A DNA stretch of 64,000 bases, taken from Fen-1231 sp035286465. Its GTDB lineage: Bacteria > Gemmatimonadota > Gemmatimonadetes > Gemmatimonadales > Gemmatimonadaceae. The stretch spans positions 14,897-78,896 of the forward strand of contig DATEDF010000051.1 in NCBI GenBank assembly GCA_035286465.1, read 5' to 3'. The translations under genes were made by a program, and so were the position numbers. Positions 8,579 through 16,727 of the stretch are shown here, piece after piece; position 1 is the first letter of the stretch; every line of letters starts with the position of its first letter. A model generated the notes under the pieces. The model worked only from the letters and a program-made list of their open reading frames with translations. It made no database searches and was not told the origin of the DNA.

Positions 8579-8949
8579 GCGGTCACGTCGAGGTGCGCGT
8601 CGTGCCGAAGCCGTGGGGGCACGAGACGATCTGGGCCGAGACCGACCGCTACGTGGGCAAGCTGCTCCACATCAAGGCGGGCCACGCGCTTTCGGTGCAG
8701 TACCACAACGAGAAGGACGAGACGATCCACCTCCTGCGCGGGGAGATGATCTACCGCGTGCGGACGCCGGACGGCGCGCTCGTGGACGTGCGGCTCACGG
8801 CGGGCGAGAGCTATCGCAACGAGCCCGGCACGGTGCACCAGATGGAAGCGATCACCGATTGCGACGTCCTCGAGGCGAGCACGCCGCACCTCGACGACGT
8901 CGTGCGGCTCGCCGACCGCTACGGCCGCGAGGGGACGAGCGCGCCGTGA
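8575..8949 (+). CDS. cupin, mannose-6-phosphate isomerase type II-like
   Basis: Single-domain cupin of 124 aa, related to the C-terminal phosphomannose isomerase domain of bifunctional PMI/GMP enzymes. Seen: KPWGHETIWAET at the start, the metal-binding first motif around QYHNEKDETIHLLRGE (His, His, Glu) and the second motif EPGTVHQMEAI (His). It probably binds or isomerises a phosphorylated hexose, or acts as a sensor domain. The GTG start overlaps the ferredoxin stop, and its stop overlaps the GTG of the nucleotidyltransferase, so a bipartite PMI/nucleotidyltransferase function split over two genes is plausible. Confidence 0.8.
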   Translation: MSGHVEVRVVPKPWGHETIWAETDRYVGKLLHIKAGHALSVQYHNEKDETIHLLRGEMIYRVRTPDGALVDVRLTAGESYRNEPGTVHQMEAITDCDVLEASTPHLDDVVRLADRYGREGTSAP

Positions 8950-9938
8950 AGGTCATCATCCCGCTCGCGGGGAAGGGCACGCGCCTCCGCCCGCACACGC
9001 ACACGGTGCCCAAGCCGATGCTCAGGATCGCCGGGAAGCCGGTGATGGACTACATCCTCGACGACCTCAGGAAACTGGGCGGCATCGAGGAGGTCATCTA
9101 CATCACCGGGCACCTCAAGGAGGCGGTGGAGGTGCACGCGCGCTCGGCGTACCCGCAGCTCCGCTCGACGTTCATCGAGCAGAAGGTGCAGGACGGCACC
9201 GCGGGTGCGGTGGCGCTCGCCAAGTCGCATGTCAAGGGGCCCGTCCTGATTGTCTTCGTGGACACGATCTTCGACGCGGACCTCTCCGTGATCAGGACGT
9301 GCGCGGACGACGGGATCATCTGGACGAAGGAGGTCGAGGACTGGCAGCGCTTCGGCGTGGTCGTCACGGACGCCGCCGGTCACATGACGCGCATCGTCGA
9401 GAAGCCGAAGACGGCGGTCTCGAAGCGGGCGAACATCGGACTGTACTACGTGAAGGACTGGAAGCGGCTCTTCGAGGGGATCGCGCACGTGCTCAAGCAG
9501 CCGCCCGCCAAGGGCGGCGAGTGGTACCTCACCGACGCGTTCCAGTGGATGATCGAGCAGGGCGCGAAGCTCAGGGTGCTCGACGCGGCGGGCTGGTACG
9601 ACGCGGGGAAGCTCGACACGCTGCTCGAGACGAACCGCGCGATGCTGGCCAAGGGGCGCGCGCGCAGGCCGGCCGGACTCAAGGCGTGCACGATCATAGA
9701 CCCGGTCTACATCGAGGACACGGTCGTGCTCACCGGCTCGACCATCGGGCCGAACGTCTCGATCTCGGCGGGCTCGAAGGTGCTCACGTCCACGCTGCGC
9801 GACACGATCGTGGGGTCGGACACGCGGATCGCGGATTCCCACCTCGCGAACTCACTCGTCGGCGACCACGTGGTGATCGAGAAGTTCTCCGGCGAGGCGA
9901 CGATCGGGGACTACACCGAACTGCGGGGGAACCCATGA
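8946..9938 (+). CDS. sugar-1-phosphate nucleotidyltransferase with C-terminal LbH repeats
   Basis: NDP-sugar pyrophosphorylase-type enzyme, 330 aa. The Rossmann-like domain has the nucleotide-binding signature IIPLAGKGTRLRPHTHTVPKPML at the N-terminus (PKP with the catalytic Lys) and VEKPKTAVSKRANIGLYY in the middle. The last 80 residues show hexapeptide strands (ACTIIDPVYIEDTVVL, STIGPNVSIS, TIVGSDTRI) of a left-handed beta helix. It resembles RmlA/GlmU-type and archaeal Sugar-1-P NTases. NTP and sugar specificity cannot be read from sequence. Starts at GTG 8946 overlapping the cupin; the stop overlaps the next ATG. Confidence 0.88.
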   Translation: MKVIIPLAGKGTRLRPHTHTVPKPMLRIAGKPVMDYILDDLRKLGGIEEVIYITGHLKEAVEVHARSAYPQLRSTFIEQKVQDGTAGAVALAKSHVKGPVLIVFVDTIFDADLSVIRTCADDGIIWTKEVEDWQRFGVVVTDAAGHMTRIVEKPKTAVSKRANIGLYYVKDWKRLFEGIAHVLKQPPAKGGEWYLTDAFQWMIEQGAKLRVLDAAGWYDAGKLDTLLETNRAMLAKGRARRPAGLKACTIIDPVYIEDTVVLTGSTIGPNVSISAGSKVLTSTLRDTIVGSDTRIADSHLANSLVGDHVVIEKFSGEATIGDYTELRGNP

Positions 9939-11311
9939 GCGAGCTGTCGAGACGTGACGTCCTGAAGGGCGCCGCGCTCGCCGGTGCCGCGCTCGCCACC
10001 GGCGGCGTGTTCTCGCCGGCCATCGCGGAGGAGCTGTCGGCGGCGGCGCACCCGGAGCGCGCGCCGGCCGCGCCGGCCGGACGCGCGACGATGCGCGGCG
10101 TCCCGTTCGCCCGGCACGAGACGGTGCGCTTCGGCATCGTCGGCACGGGGCTCCGCGGCCGCTCGGTGCTCGGCGAGCTGCTCGCGATAGACAACGTGCG
10201 CGTCACGGCGCTCTGTGACGTGGTCGAGGAGAAGGCGCAGCGCGCCTCGAAGATGATCACCGACGCCGCGCAGCCGGCGCCCGCGGTGATCGTCGCGGGC
10301 GACCACGGCTTCGAGCAGCTCGTCCGGCGCGACGACGTGGACTTCGTCTACACGGCGACGCCCTGGGAGTGGCACGTGCCGGTGATGCGCGCCGCGCTCG
10401 CGTCGGGGAAGCACTGCGGCAGCGAGTGCCCGATCGGGACGACGCTCAAGGACCTCTGGGCGCTCGTGGACGCGTCGGAGAAGGCGCGCCGGCACTGCCT
10501 GCACCTCGAGAACTGCAACTACGGCGAGACGGAGATGCTGGTGAACCGGATGGTGCACGCGGGCGTCTTCGGCGAGGTGCTGCACGCGGAGGCGGCGTAT
10601 CTCCACGACCTCCGCTCCATCCTCTTCGAGGACAGGGACGAGGGGCTCTGGCGACGCGCGTGGCACACGCGGGTGAACGCGAATCTCTATCCCACGCACG
10701 GGCTCGGGCCGGTGGCGGGGTACCTCGACATCCACGCGGGCGACCGGTTCGACTACCTCGTCGCGGCGGGCGGGCCGCACCGCGGGCTCGAGCTGTACCG
10801 CGAGGCCACGGTGCCGGACCGCGCGAACCCGAAGTGGCGCGAGCAGTACGTGACGGGCGACCACAACACCTCCATCATCCGCACGGTGAAAGGGCGCACG
10901 GTGATGCTCCAGCACGACGTCTCGAACCCGCGCCCGTACACGCGGCACAATCGCGTGCAGGGCACGAAGGGGGCGTTCGAGGACTATCCGCCGCGCGTCT
11001 ACGTGGAGGGGCAGGCGGGCGGCGAGCGCTGGGCGCCGATTGATTCGTGGAAGGCGCAGTACACGCACCCGCTCTGGGCGAACATCGGCGAGCTGGCGCG
11101 CCGGAAGGGCGGGCACGGCGGGATGGACTTCGTGATGGCGTACCGGCTCGTGCAGTGCCTGCGCGAGGGGCTCGCGCCCGACTCCGACGTCTACGACGCG
11201 GCGGCGTGGAGCGCGCCCTTCCCGCTCTCGGAGATGAGCGTGGCCAGGGGGAGCGCGCCGATGAAGTTCCCCGACTTCACGCGAGGGGAGTGGCAGAAGG
11301 TGCGCGCCTGA
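9935..11311 (+). CDS. Gfo/Idh/MocA oxidoreductase, GH109-type
   Basis: NAD-dependent Gfo/Idh/MocA-fold protein of 458 aa, closest in motif to family GH109 (alpha-N-acetylgalactosaminidase acting by an NAD redox mechanism). Twin-arginine signal LSRRDVLKG with hydrophobic core in residues 1-35 predicts folded export. Dinucleotide motif FGIVGTGLRG at about 65-75, then YTATPWEWHVPVM, GKHCGSECPIG and the HLENCNYGETEMLVN segment typical of the family, and GDHNTSIIRT in the substrate domain. The ATG at 9935 overlaps the preceding stop. Placed with sugar activation and transport genes, it is probably a glycosidase releasing the operon's sugar, but related oxidoreductases exist. Confidence 0.82.
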   Translation: MSELSRRDVLKGAALAGAALATGGVFSPAIAEELSAAAHPERAPAAPAGRATMRGVPFARHETVRFGIVGTGLRGRSVLGELLAIDNVRVTALCDVVEEKAQRASKMITDAAQPAPAVIVAGDHGFEQLVRRDDVDFVYTATPWEWHVPVMRAALASGKHCGSECPIGTTLKDLWALVDASEKARRHCLHLENCNYGETEMLVNRMVHAGVFGEVLHAEAAYLHDLRSILFEDRDEGLWRRAWHTRVNANLYPTHGLGPVAGYLDIHAGDRFDYLVAAGGPHRGLELYREATVPDRANPKWREQYVTGDHNTSIIRTVKGRTVMLQHDVSNPRPYTRHNRVQGTKGAFEDYPPRVYVEGQAGGERWAPIDSWKAQYTHPLWANIGELARRKGGHGGMDFVMAYRLVQCLREGLAPDSDVYDAAAWSAPFPLSEMSVARGSAPMKFPDFTRGEWQKVRA

Positions 11312-13086
11312 TGCGGCTCACCGCCCTCGACTGGGGCATCGTCGCCGCCTCGATCGTCGTCAGCTTCCTCCCGGCCGTCCTTCTCGCGCGCCGCGCGGGC
11401 AGGAGCACCGAGGAGTTCTTCACGAGCGGGCGCGCCGCGCCGTGGTGGCTCATCGGCGTCTCGATGGTCGCGACCACGTTCAGCACCGACACGCCGAACC
11501 TCGTGACCAACTTCGTGCGCGAGAAGGGCGTCTCGAACAACTGGGCCTGGTGGAGCTTCCTGCTCACGGGGATGATGACGGTGATGTTCTACGCCCGGAT
11601 GTGGCGGCGATCCGGCGTGCTCACCGACCTCGAGTTCTACGAGATCCGCTACTCGGGACGCGCCGCGAGCTTCGTGCGCGGATTCCGCGCGGTGTACCTC
11701 GGGCTCTTCTTCAACTGCGTGATCATGGCGACGGTGAACCTCGCCGCCGTGAAGATCGCGAACGTGCTGCTGGGCTGGCCGATGACGCAGACGCTGGTGA
11801 TCTGCGCGGTGCTCAACGTCGCGTTCGCGGCGGTCTCGGGGCTCTGGGGAGTGCTGGTCACGGACTTCATCCAGTTCGGGGTCGCGATGACGGGCGCGTT
11901 CGCGGCGGCGTGGTTCGCGCTCGACCATCCGGCGGTGGGCGGTCTCTCGGGGCTGCTCACCCGGCTCGAGCCGAGCACCCTCGCGCTCCTCCCCGACTTC
12001 TCCGACTGGTCGCTCGCGCTCACCGTGCTGGTGCTCCCGATCACCGTGCAGTGGTGGTCGGTGTGGTACCCGGGCGCGGAGCCGGGCGGCGGGAGCTACA
12101 TCGCGCAGCGGATGCTCGCGTCGAAGAGCGAGAAGGACGCGCTCGTCGGCACGCTCTTCTTCAACGTCGCGCACTACGCGCTCCGCTCGTGGCCGTGGAT
12201 CATCGTGGCGCTCGCCTCGATGCTCGTGTTCCCGCAGCTCGACGACATCGCGCGCGCGTTCCCGTACGTGGACCCGAAGCTCATCGGCCACGACATGGCG
12301 TACCCGGCGATGCTCACCTTCCTGCCGGCGGGATTCCTCGGCCTGATGGTCGCCGGGATGCTGGCCGCCTACGTGAGCACGCTCTCGACGCACTTGAACT
12401 GGGGGACGTCGTATCTCGTGCACGACCTGTATCGGCGCTTCGTGCGGAAGGACGCGGGGGAGCGGCACTACGTGGCCGTCGGGCGCCTGGTGACGGCGGG
12501 GCTGATGCTGGTGGCCGCGCTGCTCACGTACGTGCTGGACTCGGCGCGCGCGGGGTTCACGCTGCTGCTCTCGATCGGCGCGGGCACCGGGCTGCTCTAC
12601 CTGTTGCGCTGGTACTGGTGGCGGGTGAGCGCGTGGGCCGAGGTGGCGGCGATGGCCAGCTCGTTCGTCACGGCGCTCACGTTCGCGCTGGTCAGACGCG
12701 GCGGGACGCCGATTGCGGATCACGTGTCGCTGCTCGCGACGGTCGGGGTGACGACGGTGACGTGGCTCGCCGTGACGTACCTCGCGCCCGCCACCGACCG
12801 CGCGACGCTGGTGAACTTCTTCCGGCTGGTGCGGCCGGCGGGGCCCGGATGGACGTCGGTGGCGCGCGAGGCGGGGGTGGGCGCGTCGCCGGACTCGATC
12901 TCGCAGGCGATGCTCGGTTGGGTGCTGGGGTGCGCGTTCGTCTACTCGGCGCTCTTCGGCGCGGGGTCGCTCCTCTACGGCCGCACCGCACAGTTCGTGG
13001 TCTTCCTCGTCGTCTTCGTCGTGAGCGGCGCGGGCGTGCTCAAGGTGCTCGCCGGGTTCTGGAAGACGGCGGGCGACCGGCGCTGA
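11311..13086 (+). CDS. sodium:solute symporter (SSS family)
   Basis: Inner-membrane transporter of 591 aa with about 13-14 hydrophobic helices and the SSS-family layout. It starts LTALDWGIVAASIVVSFLPAV, followed by STEEFFTSGRAAPWWLIGVSM, the segment typical of sugar/solute symporters. Helix YPAMLTFLPAGFLGLMVAGMLAAYVSTLSTHLNWGTSYL contains the small-residue/Ser-Thr motif near the sodium site. The start shares a base with the GH109 stop (TGATG). In this operon it most likely imports the sugar or glycoside released outside; specificity is inferred only. Confidence 0.88.
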   Translation: MRLTALDWGIVAASIVVSFLPAVLLARRAGRSTEEFFTSGRAAPWWLIGVSMVATTFSTDTPNLVTNFVREKGVSNNWAWWSFLLTGMMTVMFYARMWRRSGVLTDLEFYEIRYSGRAASFVRGFRAVYLGLFFNCVIMATVNLAAVKIANVLLGWPMTQTLVICAVLNVAFAAVSGLWGVLVTDFIQFGVAMTGAFAAAWFALDHPAVGGLSGLLTRLEPSTLALLPDFSDWSLALTVLVLPITVQWWSVWYPGAEPGGGSYIAQRMLASKSEKDALVGTLFFNVAHYALRSWPWIIVALASMLVFPQLDDIARAFPYVDPKLIGHDMAYPAMLTFLPAGFLGLMVAGMLAAYVSTLSTHLNWGTSYLVHDLYRRFVRKDAGERHYVAVGRLVTAGLMLVAALLTYVLDSARAGFTLLLSIGAGTGLLYLLRWYWWRVSAWAEVAAMASSFVTALTFALVRRGGTPIADHVSLLATVGVTTVTWLAVTYLAPATDRATLVNFFRLVRPAGPGWTSVAREAGVGASPDSISQAMLGWVLGCAFVYSALFGAGSLLYGRTAQFVVFLVVFVVSGAGVLKVLAGFWKTAGDRR

Positions 13087-13096
13087 GCGCGAGCCG

Positions 13097-13924
13097 ATGA
13101 CGGCGCACGCGCGGCCGACGACGCAGGCGGTGATCCTCGCGCGCGGGCTCGGGACGCGAATGCGGCGCGCGGAAGCGGGCGCGCTCACGCCGGCGCAGGC
13201 GCACGCGGCCGATCTCGGGATCAAGGGCCTGATTCCCACCGGCCGCCCCTTCCTCGACTACGTGCTCTCCACACTCGCCGACGCGGGGATCACCGACGTC
13301 ACGCTCGTGATCGGGCCGGAGCATCGCGCGGTGCGCGATTACTTCCGGGCCACCGCGCCGCCCGCGCGCGTCCGCGTGCACTTCGCCGTGCAGGCGGAGG
13401 CGCTCGGCACCGCGAATGCCGTGCTCGCGGTGGCGGGGACGATCGAGGACGCGCCGTTCCTCGTGCTCAACGCGGACAACTACTATCCGGCGGAGGCGTG
13501 CGGGGCGCTCGCGGAAGTCGCCGGCGCGGGGCTCGTCGCGTTCGAGGAGGCGGCGCTCGTCCGCGAGGGGAACTTCGACGCCGCGCGCGTGCTCGAGTAC
13601 GCGCTCCTCGACGTGGATGACGCGGGGTGGCTGCGCGCGATTCGCGAGAAGCCCGCGCCCGACGATCCGCTCGCACAGGGCGCCGAGCGATGGGTCTCGA
13701 TGAACCTCTGGTCGTTCACGCGCGGGATCTTCGAGGCGTGCCGGCGGGTGCGGCCCTCGGCGCGCGGCGAGCTGGAACTGGCCGACGCGGTGACGATCGG
13801 GATGCGCGAACTGGGCGAGCGGTTCCGCGTGGTGCGCTCGCGCGCGGGCGTGCTCGACCTCTCGACGCGCGCCGACGTCGCGACGGTGACGGCCCGGCTC
13901 GCGGGCGTGGAGGCCCGGCCGTGA
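13097..13924 (+). CDS. NTP transferase domain protein
   Basis: Second nucleotidyltransferase of the operon, 275 aa, MobA/RmlA-like Rossmann fold. The N-terminus AVILARGLGTRMRR is the nucleotide loop, FLVLNADNYYPAEA the metal-binding region (LNADN), and LRAIREKPAP the later conserved lysine motif. A long segment (residues 25-45, AEAGALTPAQAHAADLGIKG) replaces the usual short link to the catalytic lysine. No beta-helix domain is present. The ATG start is 10 bases after the symporter gene, the only gap in the operon; the stop overlaps the kinase GTG. It presumably activates the product of the adjacent kinase. Confidence 0.8.
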   Translation: MTAHARPTTQAVILARGLGTRMRRAEAGALTPAQAHAADLGIKGLIPTGRPFLDYVLSTLADAGITDVTLVIGPEHRAVRDYFRATAPPARVRVHFAVQAEALGTANAVLAVAGTIEDAPFLVLNADNYYPAEACGALAEVAGAGLVAFEEAALVREGNFDAARVLEYALLDVDDAGWLRAIREKPAPDDPLAQGAERWVSMNLWSFTRGIFEACRRVRPSARGELELADAVTIGMRELGERFRVVRSRAGVLDLSTRADVATVTARLAGVEARP

Positions 13925-15066
13925 CGCGCGCGTACGTGACGCGCACGTACCTGGTGCCCGGCCGGGTGGAGCTGGTGGGAAAGCACGTGGACTACGCGGG
14001 CGGCCGCTCGCTCACCTGCGCGATCGGGCCGGCGCTCCACGTGCGCGCGACGCCGCTCGCGGAGCCGGTCGTGACGGCGCGCGACGCGTCGCGCCGTGAG
14101 AAGGTGCACGTGCGGCTTGCCGCCGACGCAAAGCCGGGCCGCGTGCGCTGGAGTGCTTACGTCGCCGCGGTGGCGCGGCGGTTCGCCCGCGACTTTCCGC
14201 ACGCGCGCACCGGCGTCGAGATCGAGATGACGAGCGACCTCCCCGCGTCGGCGGGGCTCTCCAGCTCGAGCGCGCTCGTGGTGGCGATCGCGACCGCGCT
14301 CGTGGACGCGAACGCGATGGAGCGGGACGACGCGTGGCGCGCCGCCGTGCCGGACGCCGTGCAGCGCGCCGAATACTTCGCGGCGATGGAGACCGGCGCG
14401 CCGTACGGGCCCTTCGCCGGCGACCGTGGCGTCGGCGTGCGCGGCGGGGCGCAGGACCACGTCGCCATCGTTTGCGCGGAGGAAGGCTCGGTCGGACAGT
14501 TCCGGTATCTGCCGGCGCGCCTCGAGCGCCGCGTGCGCTGGCCCGCAGATCTCGCGCTCGTCGTCGCGGTGAGCGGCGTGCACGCGACCAAGACGGGGAA
14601 TGCGCGCGACGCCTACAACCGGCTCGCCGACGCGATGTGCGCGCTGGGCCCGGGAGGGAGCAAGTTCGCGTCGGACCCGGTGATGTCGGCGCGGCTCGGG
14701 CAGTTCCACCAGGAGTCGGACGTCATCGTGCCCGGCGTGGGGGACGCGCTCCGCGACCGCGACTACGCCAGGATCGGCGAGTTGGCGGACCGCTCGCAAT
14801 CGCTCGCCGAGCGGGTGCTGGGGAACCAGGTGCCGGAGACGATCTTCCTCGCGCGGAGCGCGCGCGAGCGCGGGGCGATCGCGGCGTCGGCGTTCGGGGC
14901 GGGGTTCGGGGGCGCGGTGTGGGCGATGGTGACGCGTGACGCGGCGGACGCGTTCGCCGAGGGATGGCGCGCGGCGTACGGCGCGGCGTTTCCCTCGCGG
15001 CGCGCGTCGGCGCAGTTCATCGTCACGCGGCCGGCGGGGCCCGCGCGCGAGGTGGCCGGCGCGTGA
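13921..15066 (+). CDS. GHMP kinase, galactokinase-like
   Basis: Sugar kinase of 381 aa of the GHMP superfamily. Motif 1 PGRVELVGKHVDYAGG near residue 13 matches the galactokinase signature but has Lys where most galactokinases have Glu (GEHTDY). Motif 2 DLPASAGLSSSSALVVA is the ATP loop, GGAQDHVAIV supplies the likely catalytic Asp, and motif 3 is FGAGFGGAVWAMV. The Glu-to-Lys change sits in the sugar-binding pocket, so the substrate may not be galactose. The GTG start overlaps the nucleotidyltransferase stop. Kinase plus nucleotidyltransferase is the usual layout of a sugar salvage pathway (free sugar to sugar-1-P to NDP-sugar). Confidence 0.85.
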   Translation: MTRAYVTRTYLVPGRVELVGKHVDYAGGRSLTCAIGPALHVRATPLAEPVVTARDASRREKVHVRLAADAKPGRVRWSAYVAAVARRFARDFPHARTGVEIEMTSDLPASAGLSSSSALVVAIATALVDANAMERDDAWRAAVPDAVQRAEYFAAMETGAPYGPFAGDRGVGVRGGAQDHVAIVCAEEGSVGQFRYLPARLERRVRWPADLALVVAVSGVHATKTGNARDAYNRLADAMCALGPGGSKFASDPVMSARLGQFHQESDVIVPGVGDALRDRDYARIGELADRSQSLAERVLGNQVPETIFLARSARERGAIAASAFGAGFGGAVWAMVTRDAADAFAEGWRAAYGAAFPSRRASAQFIVTRPAGPAREVAGA

Positions 15067-16295
15067 GCGACACACCGCGCCTGCCGCGCAACGTCAAGGC
15101 GCTCGGGGTCGTGAGTCTCCTCACCGACCTCTCGAGCGAGATGATCTATCCGTTGCTCCCGCTGTTCCTCACGACGGTGCTTGGCGCGGGCGCGTCGGTG
15201 ATCGGCGCAATCGAGGGCGCGGCGGAGTCCACGTCGGCGTTCCTCAAGCTGGCGAGCGGATGGTGGTCCGACCGGCTGCCGCACCGGAAGCCGCTCGTGG
15301 TCGTCGGCTACACGCTCGCGGCGGTTGCCCGCCCGCTCGTCGGCGTGGCGACCGCGGCGTGGCACGTGCTCGGCATTCGCCTCACCGACCGCGCGGGGAA
15401 GGGGATCCGCTCGTCGCCGCGCGACGCGCTGCTCGCCGACTCCACGCATCCGTCACAGCGCGGGCGCGCGTACGGGTTCCATCGCGCGGCCGACAACTTC
15501 GGCGCGGTGATCGGGCCGCTCGTGGCGTGGATGCTGCTGCAGCGGCAGGAGCTGGCGCTGCGCTCGGTGTTTCTCTGGGCCGCGGTGCCGGGCGTGGTCG
15601 GCGTGATCGTGCTCCTGCTGTTCGTCCGTGAGGGCCCGCACGTGCACGAACCGAAGCGCGACGAGGGCGTGCTCGTGGAGGCGGTCGGCGACTCGGTGAT
15701 CGAGGTCGCGGCGCATCCTCCCGCGCGCGCGCCGGACGGGCTCGGCGCGCCGTTCTGGCGCTACCTCGCGGTGCTCCTGGTCTTCACGCTCGGCAACTCC
15801 GCCGACGCCTTCCTCCTGCTGCGCGCCTCGCAGCTCGGCGTGGCGATCGCGTTGATCCCGATCCTCTGGGCGGCGATGAACCTCGTGAAGTCGCTCTCGA
15901 GCACGCCGGGCGGCGCCCTCTCGGACCGCGTCGGACGCCGGCCGCTCATCGTGGCGGGATGGACGCTCTACGCCGTGGTGTACGTGCTTTTCGCGTTCGC
16001 GACGGCGGAATGGCACGTGTGGGTGCTGTTCCTCCTGTACGGCGCGCACTTCGGGCTCACCGAGGGCGTGGAGAAGGCGCTCGTCGCCGACCTCGTGCCC
16101 GCCGCGCGGCGCGGCACGGCGTTCGGGTGGTACAACTTCACGATCGGACTCGGCGCGCTCCCGGCGTCGGTGATCTTCGGGCTCGTGTGGGACCGCGTGA
16201 GCCCGGGGGCGGCGTTCGGGCTGGGCGCGGCGCTCGCCGGCGTGGCGGCGGTGGGGTTGCTCGCGCTGGTGCCGGGGAAGAGAAGAGAGGGCTGA
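15063..16295 (+). CDS. MFS transporter
   Basis: Major facilitator of 410 aa, about 12 helices in two halves with a cytoplasmic linker (residues 185-225, charged, Glu/His/Arg rich). Seen: SLLTDLSSEMIYPLLPLFL in helix 1, the motif-A-like GWWSDRLPHRKPL between helices 2 and 3, and its second-half copy GGALSDRVGRRPLI. It resembles uncharacterised exporters of the drug-resistance type. The GTG start overlaps the kinase stop, and the gene is the last of the operon, followed by the palindromic repeat. Role as exporter of a pathway product, or as second uptake route, is unknown. Confidence 0.85.
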   Translation: MSDTPRLPRNVKALGVVSLLTDLSSEMIYPLLPLFLTTVLGAGASVIGAIEGAAESTSAFLKLASGWWSDRLPHRKPLVVVGYTLAAVARPLVGVATAAWHVLGIRLTDRAGKGIRSSPRDALLADSTHPSQRGRAYGFHRAADNFGAVIGPLVAWMLLQRQELALRSVFLWAAVPGVVGVIVLLLFVREGPHVHEPKRDEGVLVEAVGDSVIEVAAHPPARAPDGLGAPFWRYLAVLLVFTLGNSADAFLLLRASQLGVAIALIPILWAAMNLVKSLSSTPGGALSDRVGRRPLIVAGWTLYAVVYVLFAFATAEWHVWVLFLLYGAHFGLTEGVEKALVADLVPAARRGTAFGWYNFTIGLGALPASVIFGLVWDRVSPGAAFGLGAALAGVAAVGLLALVPGKRREG

Positions 16296-16339
16296 GGGAA
16301 CTGCTTTCACCGCGGAGCTGCTTTCACCACGGAACAGCC

Positions 16340-16474
16340 TTCACCACGGAGACACGGAGATCCACGGAGGGCCACGGAGACTTCTTGGGGGAACAAAAGC
16401 CCGCGCTCCAGGCTGTCGTTCCCCCAAAGTATTCCTCCGTGGTCCTCCGTGGATCTCCGTGCCTCCGTGGTGAA
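16340..16474. repeat. long palindromic repeat, copy 1
   Basis: An imperfect inverted repeat with arms of about 55 bases: 16340-16394 pairs with 16418-16474. Each arm is built from CCACGGAG-type words and ends with TGGGGGAAC / GTTCCCCCA around a 23-base loop. Further partial TTTCACC(A/G)CGG words extend it to about 16300 on the left and to GAAGCAGTT at 16481 on the right. A second copy of the same design is at 24124-24257. Both lie between convergent genes, so they could act as bidirectional terminators or be non-autonomous mobile repeats. The stretch 16296-16487 holds no gene. Confidence 0.9.
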
Positions 16475-16487
16475 GCAGTTTCTCGAC

Positions 16488-16727
16488 TCAGCAGCACCGT
16501 TGCCCGGGCCGCGAGTACTTCGCGTCGAGCCGCTCGTCGAGGAACTCGTCTTCCGCGAGCGGCGTCTGCTCCGGGTGGCACTCGGCGACGTGACGGAGGT
16601 AGGACGCGTAGTCGGGCGCGCCGATGATCCGGCGGACGAGCGCCGCGGCGCGCGCGAACGCCCCCCGCGGACTCTCCGAGCCCCCGGGGGAGTGGGGTGC
16701 GTCCGCGCGCGACGCGGCCGTGATCAT
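16488..16727 (-). CDS. ybdD: YbdD/YjiX-family small protein
   Basis: 79-aa protein of the YbdD/YjiX family (PF04328). The conserved core is visible: IIGAPDYASYLRHVAECHPEQTPLAEDEFLDERLDAKY, ending in the characteristic RCC. In Enterobacteria the homologues are encoded directly beside the CstA and BtsT pyruvate/peptide transporters and are needed for their activity. Here the ATG overlaps the stop of the S9 peptidase gene (ATGA), and cstA is the first gene of the same unit, which supports the family call. An Ala/Gly/Ser-rich N-terminal tail of about 25 residues is added. Confidence 0.88.
   Translation of the reverse strand: MITAASRADAPHSPGGSESPRGAFARAAALVRRIIGAPDYASYLRHVAECHPEQTPLAEDEFLDERLDAKYSRPGQRCC

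Noticed and set aside
11191..13239. Minus-strand 682-aa frame opposite the symporter
   Set aside because: Long but Arg/Glu/His-rich antisense of a well-supported SSS transporter.
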